A stretch of 64,000 nucleotides of DNA, taken from positions 248,001 through 312,000 of the forward strand of contig NZ_JSYM01000001.1 in the NCBI RefSeq assembly GCF_000812945.1. The letters are read 5' to 3'. Under the pieces are notes generated by a model. That model did no database searches. It saw nothing but the letters and a program-made list of their open reading frames with translations, and was not told where the DNA came from. The DNA is from Flavobacterium sp. AED. Its GTDB lineage: Bacteria; Bacteroidota; Bacteroidia; Flavobacteriales; Flavobacteriaceae. A program made the translations under genes and the position numbers. Positions 8,421 to 17,670 of the stretch are shown piece after piece (within the stretch, counting starts at the first letter, position 1; each line of letters starts with the position of its first letter).

Positions 8421-9890
8421 ATGGGAATAGTATTAAATCAGTCTTTAAAGAATACAATAATAACTTATATCGGTTTTGGAATTGGGGCTATAAATACACT
8501 TTATTTATATCCTGTTTTTCTTGGAGCAACATATTATGCGTTGACGAATTATGTTCTATCGGCTGCAAATGTTATTATGCCTTTATTTGCGATTGGTATG
8601 CAAAATACTCTTGTGAAATTTTATGCACAATATGAAACTGAAGAGGAGCGATCTCAGTTTCTATCTTTTACAATATTATTCCCATTATTAATGTGTATTC
8701 CTTTAGGAATAATTGGATTCTTTTTCTTTGATGAGATTTCATTTTTTATTTCTAAGAAAAATGCTGTAGTGAAAGATTTTATTTGGCTTATCCCGTTTAC
8801 AGGATTGTGCATGGCTTATTTTGAAATATTTTATGCTTGGGCAAGAGTGCATATGTTTTCTGTTTTTGGGAATTTTATCAAGGAAGTTGGTCTGCGTTTA
8901 TTTTCTTTATTTATATTGATTGGAGTTTACTTTCATTGGATTACGGTTGTTGATTTTGTATATATTACTGCCGGTATTTATTTCCTAGCTTTTATTGTTA
9001 CGATGCTATATGCATTTTATATAAAGAAGCCTGTTTTTCAATTTTCGATTCCACACAATGTAAAAGGGATAATGGAGTACACTTTTTATATCATTTTATC
9101 CGGAAGTGTGGCTAATTTACTTTTGGATGGCGATAAAATTATTTTGAACCAATACATGAAGATTGAGAATATTGCATATTATTCTGTTGCTACTTATATA
9201 GCTTTGGTCATATCAGTTCCAAGCCGTGCCATGCATCAAATTGTTTATCCAATTACTGCAAAGTTAATGCACGAGAATAAACACGACGAACTAAATAGTT
9301 TGTATAAAAAAACATCAATCAATCTGCAAATTGTGGGTGGTTTTGTAATGTTGTGCATTTTTGTAAATATCAATCAATTGTATGAAATGGTGCCAAAAGA
9401 ATATAGTGGCGGTATTTTGGTCGTTTTTATGATTGGAATTTCTAAATATTTTGACTTGATGTTGGGTAATAACAATGCTATAATATTTAATACTAAATAC
9501 TACAGAGCGGTATTGTTTTTAGGCGTTTTTTTAGTGATTTTGACTATAGGATTGAATATGATTTTTATTCCAATATATGGAATTATCGGATCAGCTTTTG
9601 CCACTTTATTATCAATTACTTTGTACAGTTTAGCCAAATTACTTTTTGTGGTCAAACGCTTGGATCTGTTTCCTTTCACGGACCAAACATTGCATTCTAT
9701 GGCAATTACTTTTGTTTTGTTCTTGTTGTTTTATTTTTGGGAATTTCCTTTAAATCCAATAATTGCTATTGGATTAAAATCTGTTTTGGTAACTATTTTA
9801 TATGTTTATCTTAATTATAAATTTGTTGTTTCAACTGAAATAAATCAAGTTCTTGATGCTGTTTTGAAAAAGTTGAAAATAAATATATAA
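8421..9890 (+). CDS. Wzx-like oligosaccharide flippase (MATE/MOP superfamily)
   Basis: The 489 residues contain roughly 12-14 hydrophobic helices with short loops, the profile of polysaccharide-biosynthesis exporters. The N terminus (SLKNTIITYIGFGIGAINTLYLYPVFLG) is the usual first helix pair of this family. There is no signal peptide or soluble domain. Such proteins flip lipid-linked oligosaccharides or O-antigen units across the inner membrane. The ATG at 8421 follows a TTTAAACCTTAAACTCCTAA string related to the repeat at 7046-7096. It probably forms an operon with the GT4 gene. No polymerase or ligase gene is seen nearby. Confidence 0.85.
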   Translation: MGIVLNQSLKNTIITYIGFGIGAINTLYLYPVFLGATYYALTNYVLSAANVIMPLFAIGMQNTLVKFYAQYETEEERSQFLSFTILFPLLMCIPLGIIGFFFFDEISFFISKKNAVVKDFIWLIPFTGLCMAYFEIFYAWARVHMFSVFGNFIKEVGLRLFSLFILIGVYFHWITVVDFVYITAGIYFLAFIVTMLYAFYIKKPVFQFSIPHNVKGIMEYTFYIILSGSVANLLLDGDKIILNQYMKIENIAYYSVATYIALVISVPSRAMHQIVYPITAKLMHENKHDELNSLYKKTSINLQIVGGFVMLCIFVNINQLYEMVPKEYSGGILVVFMIGISKYFDLMLGNNNAIIFNTKYYRAVLFLGVFLVILTIGLNMIFIPIYGIIGSAFATLLSITLYSLAKLLFVVKRLDLFPFTDQTLHSMAITFVLFLLFYFWEFPLNPIIAIGLKSVLVTILYVYLNYKFVVSTEINQVLDAVLKKLKINI

Positions 9891-9901
9891 TAAAATTAAG
9901 A

Positions 9902-9922
9902 GTTCTTTTGCTCTAAAAGAAC
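9902..9922 (+). terminator. Weak hairpin after the flippase gene
   Basis: GTTCTTTT and AAAAGAAC form an 8-bp stem around GCTCT, 11 bases after the flippase stop. No T-run follows, so termination is uncertain. Confidence 0.35.
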
Positions 9923-10382
9923 AATTCAATAGCTGAAATACTCCACCGTTTATGTTAAATAAACAAAGAAAAAGAAAGGTGCTTTAACTGAAGTGTTTTT
10001 TTGAATACTAAAAGAAATAATTTTTTTTTCAAGTATAACCTAATTCATACTTGAATTATATTTTCTCCTTATTTAATCCATATTATTATTCATAAATGTC
10101 ATATTTCTAATCTTCTAGTTTAGAATGTTTTTTGATTTTAATAGTGTGAATTTTATAAGTTTATCCAAATATTTTGTAATGCTTTAACATTTTATTAAAA
10201 ATACATTTGTAGTGTATTTTGATAGTTAGAGAATGAGATTTTAAGTGTTTAGCATTTGGGCAAATATCACTAAAAGTGGGTATTGTACAAATTAGATTGA
10301 ACTCCTAATTTTGTTTTTAATTATTTGAATTAATTAATTGGAGTAAAATAGGATTAATTGGCTAATAATAAAAACAGAAATT
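9923..10382. other. 460-bp AT-rich intergenic stretch
   Basis: No reading frame with gene-like composition and no RNA gene could be seen here. The sequence is very AT-rich with several TTTG and TATTTTG-like strings, so promoters for the 99-aa gene downstream probably lie in the right half. I could not single out one convincing pair. Confidence 0.5.
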
Positions 10383-10682
10383 ATGAAAATTAACCACATG
10401 ACTAACGAAGAAAATTTACAAAAATTTTCAAATATCATTGCTAATAAAATTCATAATGGATTTATTATTACAGAAAGAAATGATAAATTACCTTTTGCGA
10501 TTTTATCAAAAGGAGGGAAAGAAGTAGATCACACTTTTAATTTTTTACTTTTTTGTCTGACATTAGGATTATGGTCTGTAGCTTGGGTTTATTTAACCTA
10601 TGTAGCTTCTAAAGAAAAAAAGATATTGATTGCCATCGATGAAGATGGAAATACCTTTGAAGAAAAATGCTATTCAGAATAG
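10383..10682 (+). CDS. Small single-pass membrane protein of unknown function
   Basis: The 99-residue protein has a polar N-terminal half and one hydrophobic helix at about residues 54-75 (FNFLLFCLTLGLWSVAWVYL). A short acidic C-terminal tail follows (LIAIDEDGNTFEEKCYSE). The arrangement HxFNFLLxxLTxGLWxxxW resembles small membrane proteins found in many bacteria that have one helix after a basic loop. An internal ATG at 10398 is an alternative start. The terminator hairpin begins inside the last codons. I do not recognise a function. Confidence 0.6.
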   Translation: MKINHMTNEENLQKFSNIIANKIHNGFIITERNDKLPFAILSKGGKEVDHTFNFLLFCLTLGLWSVAWVYLTYVASKEKKILIAIDEDGNTFEEKCYSE

Positions 10683-10690
10683 CTTTTTTT
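10669..10690 (+). terminator. Terminator overlapping the end of the 99-aa gene
   Basis: GCTATT and AATAGC form a 6-bp stem with a CAG loop, followed by seven T. The stem contains the stop codon of the 99-aa gene and the T-run reaches the stop codon of convergent uvrA. Confidence 0.65.
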
Positions 10691-13487
10691 ATAATTTTTC
10701 CTTTAGGTATTTTCCAGTAATTGATTTTTTTATTTTTACAATTTCTTCAGGTGTTCCCACAGCCAATAATTTACCTCCATTTTCTCCTCCTTCGGGACCT
10801 AAATCAATAATCCAGTCTGCACATTTTATAAGGTCAAGATTATGTTCGATCACAATTATCGAATGACCTTTGTCTATTAAAGCATCAAATGAAGCCAATA
10901 GTTTCTTGATGTCATGAAAATGCAATCCTGTTGTAGGTTCGTCAAATACAAAAAGCGCTTTGTCTTTTGTAGCTCCTTTCACTAAGAATGAAGCCAGTTT
11001 TATACGTTGTGCCTCACCACCTGATAATGTAGAAGAAGATTGCCCTAGTTGTACATATCCCAATCCAACATCTTGCAACGGTTGTAACTTTTGAGTGATT
11101 TTAGCTTGCTTATTAGCTATAAAAAATGCAATGGCATCATCAATAGTCATAGTAAGTATATCATGTATATTTTTGCCTTCAAAAGCTACTTCCAAGACTT
11201 CTTTCTTAAAGCGTTTTCCATTACAGGTTTCACAAGGTAATTGTACATCAGCCATGAAAACCATTTCCACATTTATAGAACCTTCTCCTTTGCAGGTTTC
11301 ACATCTTCCACCGTCAACATTAAAAGAAAAATGTTTGGCCTGATATCCTCTTATTTTTGATAATTTTTCTTTGGCATACAATTCTCGAATATCATCATAA
11401 GCTTTGATATATGTCACCGGATTAGAACGAGAACTTCTTCCTATTGGGTTTTGGTCTACGTATTCAATGTGTTTAATTTGAGAAAATGAACCGGTCATTT
11501 CAGTAAATTGACCCGCTTTTTCGCCTGCATTTTCCAGTTTTTTTTGCATAGCCGGAAACAAAATTTTCTTTACAAGCGTACTTTTTCCACTTCCAGAAAC
11601 TCCTGTAATAACCGTTAATACGTCCAAAGGAAACGTAACATCAATATTTTGCAGATTGTTTTCTCTGGCGCCTTTTATTTCTATAAAATTCTTGAAGGGT
11701 CTTCGTTTTTTGGGAACAGTAATTTCTAAATCGCCATTCAGATATTTTGCCGTCAGTGAAGTTGATTTTAGGATTTCGTCATACGTTCCTTGGGCAACTA
11801 AATTTCCGCCTAAAGTTCCCGCCTCAGGACCAATATCTATAATCATATCAGCGGCCTTCATAATGTCTTCATCATGTTCGACTACGATAACAGTATTGCC
11901 TAAATCGCGTAATGATAATAATACTTTTATGAGGCGTTCAGTGTCTTTTGGATGTAAACCAATGCTGGGTTCGTCCAGAATATACATAGACCCAACCAAG
12001 CTGCTTCCTAATGAGGTCGCTAAATTGATACGTTGAGATTCTCCACCGGAAAGTGTTGCTGAATTTCTATTTAAAGTAAGATAATCTAATCCAACTTCGG
12101 TTAAAAACGATAATCTATTATTAATTTCCAGCAATAGTCGTTTTGCAATTTGCTTTTCGTAAAGATCTAAAGCAATACTTTCAAAAAAAGCAACCAAATG
12201 CTTAATAGGTAAATCAACTAAATCAGAAACAGTTTTGTCATTAATTTTTACGTAAGAAGCTTCTATTCGCAAGCGTTTTCCTTTGCAGGAATGGCATTTG
12301 GTTTTACCTCGATAACGAGAAAGCATTACACGGTTTTGAATCTTATAATTTTTTTCTTCCAATTCCTTAAAGAAATCATTCAGACCTTGAAAATAGGTGT
12401 TTCCATTCCAAATCAATTCTTTTTGATCTTCAGATAATTGATAAAAAGGTTTGTGGATAGGAAAGTCAAATTTGTAAGCGTTGTTTACTAATTCATCTCT
12501 AAACCAACTCATACTTTCACCTCTCCATGGGAAAATAGCGTTCTCAAATACGGATAAAGTCGTATTTGGCACGACTAATTCGGCATCAATTCCTATTATA
12601 TTTCCGTACCCTTCACATACTGGGCAAGCCCCATAAGGATTGTTGAAACTGAATAAGTGTACATTAGGTTCTAAGAAAGTAATTCCATCCAATTCGAAAT
12701 TATTAGAATAAGAAAACCTTTTATCCGAATTTAATTCCTGTAAATAACAAATTCCTTTTCCTTCAAAAAAAGCGGTTTGAACAGCATCAGCCAATCGATT
12801 GTAGAATTCTTCTTCTCCCGAAGTTTCGGGATTGATAACAATTCGATCAATAATGAGTTTTATGTCTTTATTGTCTAAAGAATGTTGATCGATTTCATCT
12901 AAACGGACCATTTCATTATCAACTTGAATCCTGGCAAAACCTTGTTGTAAAAGTACCTTTAGTTTGTCTTCCAGTTTTCGGCCTTCTTCCAGATGAATAG
13001 GAGCAAGTAGCAACCATTTGCTGTCAATGTCAAATTTTTTCACATCGTTTACCACATCGGTAACCGTATTTTTCTTCACTTCTCGACCAGAAATTGGTGA
13101 ATAAGTGCGTCCAATTCTAGCAAATAATAATTTTATATAATCGTAAATTTCTGTTGAAGTACCAACTGTAGAACGTGCATTTGTTGTGTTTACTTTTTGT
13201 TCAATAGCAATTGCAGGAGCAATTCCTTTGATGTATTCCACTTTTGGTTTGTCTAACCTACCAAGAAATTGTCGTGCATAGGATGATAAACTTTCTACAT
13301 AACGACGTTGTCCTTCGGCATATAAAGTATCAAATGCCAGACTTGATTTCCCTGATCCGGAAAGTCCTGTGATAACAACTAATTTATTTCGAGGAATCGC
13401 AACATCTACATTTTTTAAGTTATGTACTTGTGCGCCTTTAATAATAATATTTTTTTTAGGATCTAATGTAGAAAGGTCAACTTGCAT
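10689..13487 (-). CDS. uvrA: UvrA, excinuclease ABC subunit A
   Basis: The 932-residue product has the normal length for UvrA, the damage-recognition ATPase of nucleotide excision repair. The first Walker A ([12 protein letters not shown]) lies at residues 41-52, and a second (GVSGSGKST) in the C-terminal half. Both ABC signatures (LSGGESQRI and LSGGEAQRI) and both Walker B regions ([22 protein letters not shown]) are present. Zinc-binding CxxC pairs are visible: [17 protein letters not shown], and CETCKGEGS with CETCNGKR. The highly conserved N-terminal run [19 protein letters not shown] confirms the family. It stands alone on the minus strand with no uvrB nearby. A -7-like CAAAAGTA lies at 13506-13513. 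Confidence 0.98.
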   Translation of the reverse strand: MQVDLSTLDPKKNIIIKGAQVHNLKNVDVAIPRNKLVVITGLSGSGKSSLAFDTLYAEGQRRYVESLSSYARQFLGRLDKPKVEYIKGIAPAIAIEQKVNTTNARSTVGTSTEIYDYIKLLFARIGRTYSPISGREVKKNTVTDVVNDVKKFDIDSKWLLLAPIHLEEGRKLEDKLKVLLQQGFARIQVDNEMVRLDEIDQHSLDNKDIKLIIDRIVINPETSGEEEFYNRLADAVQTAFFEGKGICYLQELNSDKRFSYSNNFELDGITFLEPNVHLFSFNNPYGACPVCEGYGNIIGIDAELVVPNTTLSVFENAIFPWRGESMSWFRDELVNNAYKFDFPIHKPFYQLSEDQKELIWNGNTYFQGLNDFFKELEEKNYKIQNRVMLSRYRGKTKCHSCKGKRLRIEASYVKINDKTVSDLVDLPIKHLVAFFESIALDLYEKQIAKRLLLEINNRLSFLTEVGLDYLTLNRNSATLSGGESQRINLATSLGSSLVGSMYILDEPSIGLHPKDTERLIKVLLSLRDLGNTVIVVEHDEDIMKAADMIIDIGPEAGTLGGNLVAQGTYDEILKSTSLTAKYLNGDLEITVPKKRRPFKNFIEIKGARENNLQNIDVTFPLDVLTVITGVSGSGKSTLVKKILFPAMQKKLENAGEKAGQFTEMTGSFSQIKHIEYVDQNPIGRSSRSNPVTYIKAYDDIRELYAKEKLSKIRGYQAKHFSFNVDGGRCETCKGEGSINVEMVFMADVQLPCETCNGKRFKKEVLEVAFEGKNIHDILTMTIDDAIAFFIANKQAKITQKLQPLQDVGLGYVQLGQSSSTLSGGEAQRIKLASFLVKGATKDKALFVFDEPTTGLHFHDIKKLLASFDALIDKGHSIIVIEHNLDLIKCADWIIDLGPEGGENGGKLLAVGTPEEIVKIKKSITGKYLKEKL

Positions 13488-13917
13488 AAAAACAATTAAT
13501 TTTCACAAAAGTAATCAATTTTCATCGGAGAAAAGAGTTTGAACAAATCACAAATTTAGGATTATTAATGAAAGGAAATCAGAAATGCTGTTCTCAGAAC
13601 ATTTTGTATCTATTAAATTTCTTGTTAAATATTTTTTTTAGTTGTATTTATTTAATCTTTCAAATAACATTTTTTTAATTGGAACAAGCTTTTATCTGAT
13701 AATACCATTGCTTTTACCCCTTCAACGTAAAAACTGCGTATATATTTTAACATTTTTATTCTTGAGATGTTAATTTTTCTTAATTTAATTTGCTTGTTAA
13801 AATAATTATTTGCTAAATTTGAAGAATATATTAACCCTAATTAAGCATTAGCCTATACTACAAAACTACTTTTTAGAGAAAAATCTCCATTTTAATTAAA
13901 AACTAAAAAGTATAACT
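13488..13917. other. 430-bp divergent intergenic region between uvrA and the ECF sigma gene
   Basis: No gene is visible. The right half carries the promoter described at 13789-13821. The middle holds AT-rich sequence with a run of ATTTTTTTAGTTG-like strings. The left end probably contains the uvrA promoter. Confidence 0.6.
13789..13821 (+). promoter_or_regulatory. Bacteroidota-type promoter for the ECF sigma gene
   Basis: TTTG at 13789-13792 and TAAATTTG at 13814-13821 are separated by 21 bases, matching the TTG-N(17-23)-TAnnTTTG consensus of the Flavobacterium primary sigma factor. The transcript would start near 13828, giving a leader of about 90 bases. Confidence 0.6.
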
Positions 13918-14502
13918 ATGGCTAATACACAACTTCCAGACGCATTATTGGTGCAGGATTATGTTGCAGGTAATGAAGATGCCTTAGCTTCATTAATCAA
14001 AAGACACGAATCTAAAATTTATGGTTTTATATATTCAAAAATCTCCGATAGAGATATTTCGAATGATATTTTTCAAGATACCTTTATTAAGGTAATAAGA
14101 ACCTTAAAATCAAATTCTTATAATGAAGAAGGAAAGTTCTTACCATGGGTAATGAGAATTTCTCATAATCTTATTGTAGATCATTATCGAAAAACAAAAA
14201 AAATGCCCATGTTTAGAGAAACAGAGGAATTTTCTATTTTTTCAATAATGTCTGATGATTCTCTTACAATAGAAAATAAGCTAATCGCGGAGCAAGTCGA
14301 AATGGATTTGAAGAAACTTATTGAAGAACTTCCAATTGACCAAAAAGAAGTCTTGGTCATGCGAATGTATCAGGATATGAGTTTTAAAGAAATTTCTGAG
14401 GTAACAGGTGTAAGTATAAATACTGCTTTGGGTAGAATGCGTTATGCATTAATGAATATGAGGAAAGTTATTGATAAACATCAAATTGTTTTGACTAATT
14501 AA
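13918..14502 (+). CDS. ECF-type RNA polymerase sigma factor
   Basis: The 194 residues show the two-domain ECF layout. Region 2 lies at about residues 25-90, with NDIFQDTFIKVIRTL (2.1-2.2) and FLPWVMRISHNLIVDHYRKTKK (2.3-2.4). Region 4 lies at about 130-185, with LPIDQKEVLVMRMYQDMSFKEIS and the helix-turn-helix VTGVSINTALGRMRYAL. There is no adjacent FecR-like or zinc anti-sigma gene. The next gene is a 47-residue ORF 51 bases downstream. Groups like this in Bacteroidota are often transcribed constitutively; a primary-sigma-type promoter is visible upstream, so expression does not appear to depend only on itself. Confidence 0.92.
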   Translation: MANTQLPDALLVQDYVAGNEDALASLIKRHESKIYGFIYSKISDRDISNDIFQDTFIKVIRTLKSNSYNEEGKFLPWVMRISHNLIVDHYRKTKKMPMFRETEEFSIFSIMSDDSLTIENKLIAEQVEMDLKKLIEELPIDQKEVLVMRMYQDMSFKEISEVTGVSINTALGRMRYALMNMRKVIDKHQIVLTN

Positions 14503-14553
14503 CAATAAATTGAAACTTGTTCCGTTGTAATATAAAAACAAATTTATTACAAT

Positions 14554-14697
14554 ATGGCAAAAATTTACTCTAAAAAATCATTAGTTTCTAAGAAGATGAA
14601 GCCCGAGAAAGAAATCGTTTCTTTTTTATTGAATTATTCAAAAGCGTTAAGCATAATAAAAATAGAAGATAAAAATTTCGAAATTATAGCGAATTAA
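14554..14697 (+). CDS. Small conserved-looking protein (47 aa) after the sigma factor gene
   Basis: An ATG at 14554 opens a 47-codon frame ending in TAA at 14697. The product starts MAKIYSKKSLVSKKMKPEKE and ends FEIIAN. It is strongly basic at the N terminus and has a central amphipathic helix (IVSFLLNYSKALSII). It lies 51 bases after the sigma gene, and a strong terminator follows 69 bases later, so the two genes form one transcriptional unit. I believe similar peptides follow this sigma gene in other Flavobacteria, but that is from memory. The function is unknown; a sigma-binding or regulatory peptide is one possibility. Confidence 0.6.
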   Translation: MAKIYSKKSLVSKKMKPEKEIVSFLLNYSKALSIIKIEDKNFEIIAN

Positions 14698-14766
14698 AAA
14701 CAGTCAATTTAGGTATTGATGTTATTGTATTGAAAAAATTTAAGCTACAATTTTAGTACTTGAAAT

Positions 14767-14808
14767 AAAAAATTGCACTAATTTTATTTAAAATTAGTGC
14801 AATTTTTT
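14767..14808. terminator. Bidirectional terminator between the sigma operon and nth
   Basis: AAATTGCACTAATTTTA and TAAAATTAGTGCAATTT pair perfectly around a 2-4 nt loop, with A and T tails on both sides. Its right end overlaps the nth stop codon. Confidence 0.88.
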
Positions 14809-15472
14809 ATTTAGAAATGGGATGTTTTTTATAATAATCATCTAAAACTGATTTTCTTCCAATCGTTTTGGTTATAATATCTTTATCTAAATCCCAGCCA
14901 CGCGCTGGTGAATATTCCCGACCATACCAAATGATTTCTAAATGCAGATCATTCCATAATTCCTCCGGGAAAATCCGTTTAGCATCTTTTTCCGTTTGAA
15001 CCACATTTTTTCCATTGGTCAAATTCCATCGATACATCAATCGGTGAATATGGGTGTCTACAGGAAAAGCTGGAACACCAAAAGCCTGAGACATTACTAC
15101 ACTTGCCGTTTTGTGTCCCACAGCCGGTAATTCTTCTAAAAATTCAAAACTTTGGGGTACTTTCCCACCGTGTTTGTCAATTAAAATATGGGATAAGCCA
15201 TGAATTCCCTTTGATTTCATTGGCGATAAGCCACAAGGTCGTATGATTTCCCTAATTTCTTCCACTGACATTTTAATCATATCATATGGATTGTCAGCTT
15301 TTGCAAAAAGCAAAGGCGTAATTTGATTCACACGAACATCAGTACATTGCGCCGAAAGTAAAACCGCAATCAGTAAAGTGTAAGGATCTTTATGGTCTAA
15401 CGGAATAGGAATCGTTGGATATAATTCTTTTAACGTATTTATAACAAACGTTACACGTTCTTGTTTATTCAT
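14807..15472 (-). CDS. nth: Endonuclease III-like DNA glycosylase/AP lyase without the Fe-S cysteines
   Basis: The 221-residue protein has the HhH-GPD fold of endonuclease III, which removes oxidised pyrimidines and cuts at abasic sites. LEELPAVGHKTASVV (residues 112-126) is the helix-hairpin-helix with catalytic Lys121, and FPVDTHIHR holds the catalytic Asp139. The N-terminal LLIAVLLSAQCTDVRVNQ is typical of Nth. The C-terminal four-cysteine cluster motif (C-x6-C-x2-C-x5-C) is absent: the corresponding region reads WYGREYSPARGWDLDKD with no cysteine after residue 80. The enzyme therefore belongs to a cluster-less form. It is divergent from bcp, and a terminator overlaps its stop. Confidence 0.9.
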   Translation of the reverse strand: MNKQERVTFVINTLKELYPTIPIPLDHKDPYTLLIAVLLSAQCTDVRVNQITPLLFAKADNPYDMIKMSVEEIREIIRPCGLSPMKSKGIHGLSHILIDKHGGKVPQSFEFLEELPAVGHKTASVVMSQAFGVPAFPVDTHIHRLMYRWNLTNGKNVVQTEKDAKRIFPEELWNDLHLEIIWYGREYSPARGWDLDKDIITKTIGRKSVLDDYYKKHPISK

Positions 15473-15487
15473 TATTCATTAAATTTG
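15461..15487 (+). promoter_or_regulatory. Candidate promoter for bcp
   Basis: TTG at 15461-15463 and TAAATTTG at 15480-15487 are 16 bases apart, one short of the usual Bacteroidota spacing. The TTG lies inside the first codons of nth on the other strand. Confidence 0.4.
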
Positions 15488-15561
15488 ATTTGTAAAGAAA
15501 AACAATTTCAATCTCAATAACAAAATTCAATTTCAATTCAAACAAATAAAAAATATAAATA

Positions 15562-16014
15562 ATGACAACATTAAAAAAAGGAGATAAAGCACCTGATTTT
15601 TCTGCTCTTGATCAAGATGGGAAATCGCATCAATTAGCTGATTATAAAGGGAAAAAATTAGTTGTTTTCTTTTATCCAAAAGCGAATACACCAGGATGCA
15701 CCGCTGAAGCCTGTGATTTAAGAGATAATTTTGAACGTTTCAAAGTGAATAATTATGAACTACTTGGCGTAAGCGCTGATCCACAAAAAGCTCAAGCAAA
15801 GTTCAAGGAGAAATATGATTTCCCTTTTCCATTATTGGCTGATGAAGATAAATCTGTAATTCAGGCGTTTGGAGTTTGGGGACCTAAAAAATTCATGGGA
15901 AAAGAATATGACGGAATTCATAGAACAACTTTTGTAATTGATGAAAATGGTATTATCGATGACGTAATCTCTGATGTTAAAACCAAAGCACATGCTGCCC
16001 AGATATTAAAATAA
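15562..16014 (+). CDS. bcp: Thioredoxin-dependent thiol peroxidase (Bcp/PrxQ)
   Basis: The 150-residue peroxiredoxin reduces hydrogen and organic peroxides with thioredoxin-supplied electrons in the cytoplasm. FYPKANTPGCTAEACDLRD carries the peroxidatic cysteine (residue 47) in the PxxTxxC context and the resolving cysteine five residues later, as in atypical two-Cys PrxQ. The C-terminal HRTTFVIDENG is the standard Arg/Thr region. Length and start are normal. The gene stands alone: a strong terminator follows and nth is divergent, so it is a base-damage/oxidative-stress pairing by position only. Confidence 0.95.
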   Translation: MTTLKKGDKAPDFSALDQDGKSHQLADYKGKKLVVFFYPKANTPGCTAEACDLRDNFERFKVNNYELLGVSADPQKAQAKFKEKYDFPFPLLADEDKSVIQAFGVWGPKKFMGKEYDGIHRTTFVIDENGIIDDVISDVKTKAHAAQILK

Positions 16015-16029
16015 GTTTTAATATTTCAG

Positions 16030-16073
16030 AAAAAAAGCCAAGAAAGTAATGAAATACTTCCTTGGCTTTTTTA
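16030..16073 (+). terminator. Terminator of bcp (probably bidirectional)
   Basis: AAAAAAGCCAAG and CTTGGCTTTTTT flank an inner AAGTA/TACTT pairing, giving a long stem with A and T tails. Confidence 0.85.
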
Positions 16074-16111
16074 TTTATTAAGATTTCAATTTGAAATCTG
16101 TGATCTGAATA

Positions 16112-17575
16112 TTAGTTGTTACTTTCATTCAAAACTTTACTTGGGTCATACCCAAAAAGATGGTGCTCTTTAATAATTTCTGCAATACCAGAAGGAAGCA
16201 TGCTTTCCCATCCTGCTTTTCCATGACTGATCATTTTTAGAACTTCACGAGAGAAAACTTCAAGATTTTCAGGATCATAGTCATTAATGTCAACCACTTT
16301 ACCATTAAATTTAAAGAATTTATATAATTCTTTCATTCGTGGATGTACTTTTAAAGTATCTGATGTAATAACTTCGCCGTTTTCCCCTATCATTGGATAC
16401 AAGAATACTTTCATATCGCGATAAAATAATTTTCCGAAAGCTTCCAGAATTCCACCACTTAAATGACGGTAGTATTTCTCATCAAATATATCAACCAAGT
16501 TATTTACACCCATGGCTAATCCCATTCTGGCTTTAGTATAATTGGCAAAATATTCAACTACTTTATAGTATTCTTGAAAATTAGAAATCATTACCGTTTG
16601 TCCCAGTGAACAAAGTAATTCAGCTCTGTCCATGAAATCTCTTTCGTCAATTTCACCATCCGAACGTAAGTTGGACAAAGTAATTTCAAAGATTACAAGT
16701 GTGTTTTCTTTTTCAACTTTATTTTCTTCAAGGAACATTTTTAATGATTTCTCATACATGTCCATGTTAACTTTAGTAACAGGACGAAAACTTCCTCTTA
16801 AAGCGAGTATATTTTTTTTGTAAAGAATAGCAGCAGGAAGTATGTTTTTGCCTTCAGGATCAAACATAACCGCATCAGTCATTCCATTTTTCACTAATTG
16901 TAAACTCATCAAACGATTGTCTACATCAGCAAAACGGGGACCGGAAAAATTAATAGTATCTATTTCCAGCTGATCTTTATCTAAATGGTCATATAAATAG
17001 CGCAATAAGCGTTTAGGATCATTGTATTTATAATAAGCACCATAGATTAAGTTTACGCCAAGAATACCAAGGGTCTCTTGTTGTAATCTCGCATCGGTTT
17101 CTTTGAAACGAATGTGAAGGATTATTTCGTTGTAAGCTTCGTCTGGTTCAATTTGATATCGAATACCTACCCAGCCGTGACCTTTAAATTGTTTGGCAAA
17201 GTCTATCGTAGCTACAGTATTAGCATAACTAAAAAACATTTTATTAGGATGTTTTTCTCTGCTTAACCGTTCTTCGATTAATTGCCCTTCAAAAGTTAGC
17301 ATTTTTTTAAGTCGACTTTCCGTTACATAACGTCCATCACCTTCTATACCGTAAACAGCATCACTAAAATCTTTGTCATAGGCTGACATCGCTTTTGCTA
17401 TAGTACCAGAAGAACCTCCCGATCTAAAAAAATGTCTTACAGTTTCTTGTCCAGCACCAATTTCTGCGAAGGTTCCGTAAATATTTTCATTTAAATTAAT
17501 ACGGAGTGCTTTGTCTTTTATGGAAGGAATTTGCTCGATGACTTTGTCACCTTTTAGTTTTATTTCAGTACCCAT
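16112..17575 (-). CDS. Conserved protein of unknown function (487 aa)
   Basis: I recognise this as a highly conserved long Bacteroidota protein but cannot name a function. The N terminus MGTEIKLKGDKVIEQIPS is followed by EIGAGQETVRHFFRSGGSSG, a glycine/serine-rich conserved block near residues 37-56. Later conserved blocks include NFSGPRFADVDNRL and GGILEAFGKLFYRDM. There is no signal peptide and no transmembrane helix, so it is cytoplasmic. I see no Walker, Rossmann or nucleotidyltransferase signature and no barrel, so any name such as adenylyltransferase or receptor would be unsupported. It is monocistronic and divergent from the MBL operon. Confidence 0.75.
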   Translation of the reverse strand: MGTEIKLKGDKVIEQIPSIKDKALRINLNENIYGTFAEIGAGQETVRHFFRSGGSSGTIAKAMSAYDKDFSDAVYGIEGDGRYVTESRLKKMLTFEGQLIEERLSREKHPNKMFFSYANTVATIDFAKQFKGHGWVGIRYQIEPDEAYNEIILHIRFKETDARLQQETLGILGVNLIYGAYYKYNDPKRLLRYLYDHLDKDQLEIDTINFSGPRFADVDNRLMSLQLVKNGMTDAVMFDPEGKNILPAAILYKKNILALRGSFRPVTKVNMDMYEKSLKMFLEENKVEKENTLVIFEITLSNLRSDGEIDERDFMDRAELLCSLGQTVMISNFQEYYKVVEYFANYTKARMGLAMGVNNLVDIFDEKYYRHLSGGILEAFGKLFYRDMKVFLYPMIGENGEVITSDTLKVHPRMKELYKFFKFNGKVVDINDYDPENLEVFSREVLKMISHGKAGWESMLPSGIAEIIKEHHLFGYDPSKVLNESNN

Positions 17576-17670
17576 TTTATTTTAAATATGGCTAATATGT
17601 TACAAAGTTAGTTAAATAGGTTTCTAATGAAAGATAATTAACCCTATTTTTGTAAAAAAAAATAATAGAG

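Noticed and set aside
11656-12036. 126-codon frame antisense to uvrA
   Set aside because: Shadow frame; uvrA motifs are on the other strand.
10689-13487. uvrA as part of a mobile or resistance island (UvrA-like drug-resistance paralogue)
   Set aside because: Length, both zinc modules and all motifs are those of housekeeping UvrA.
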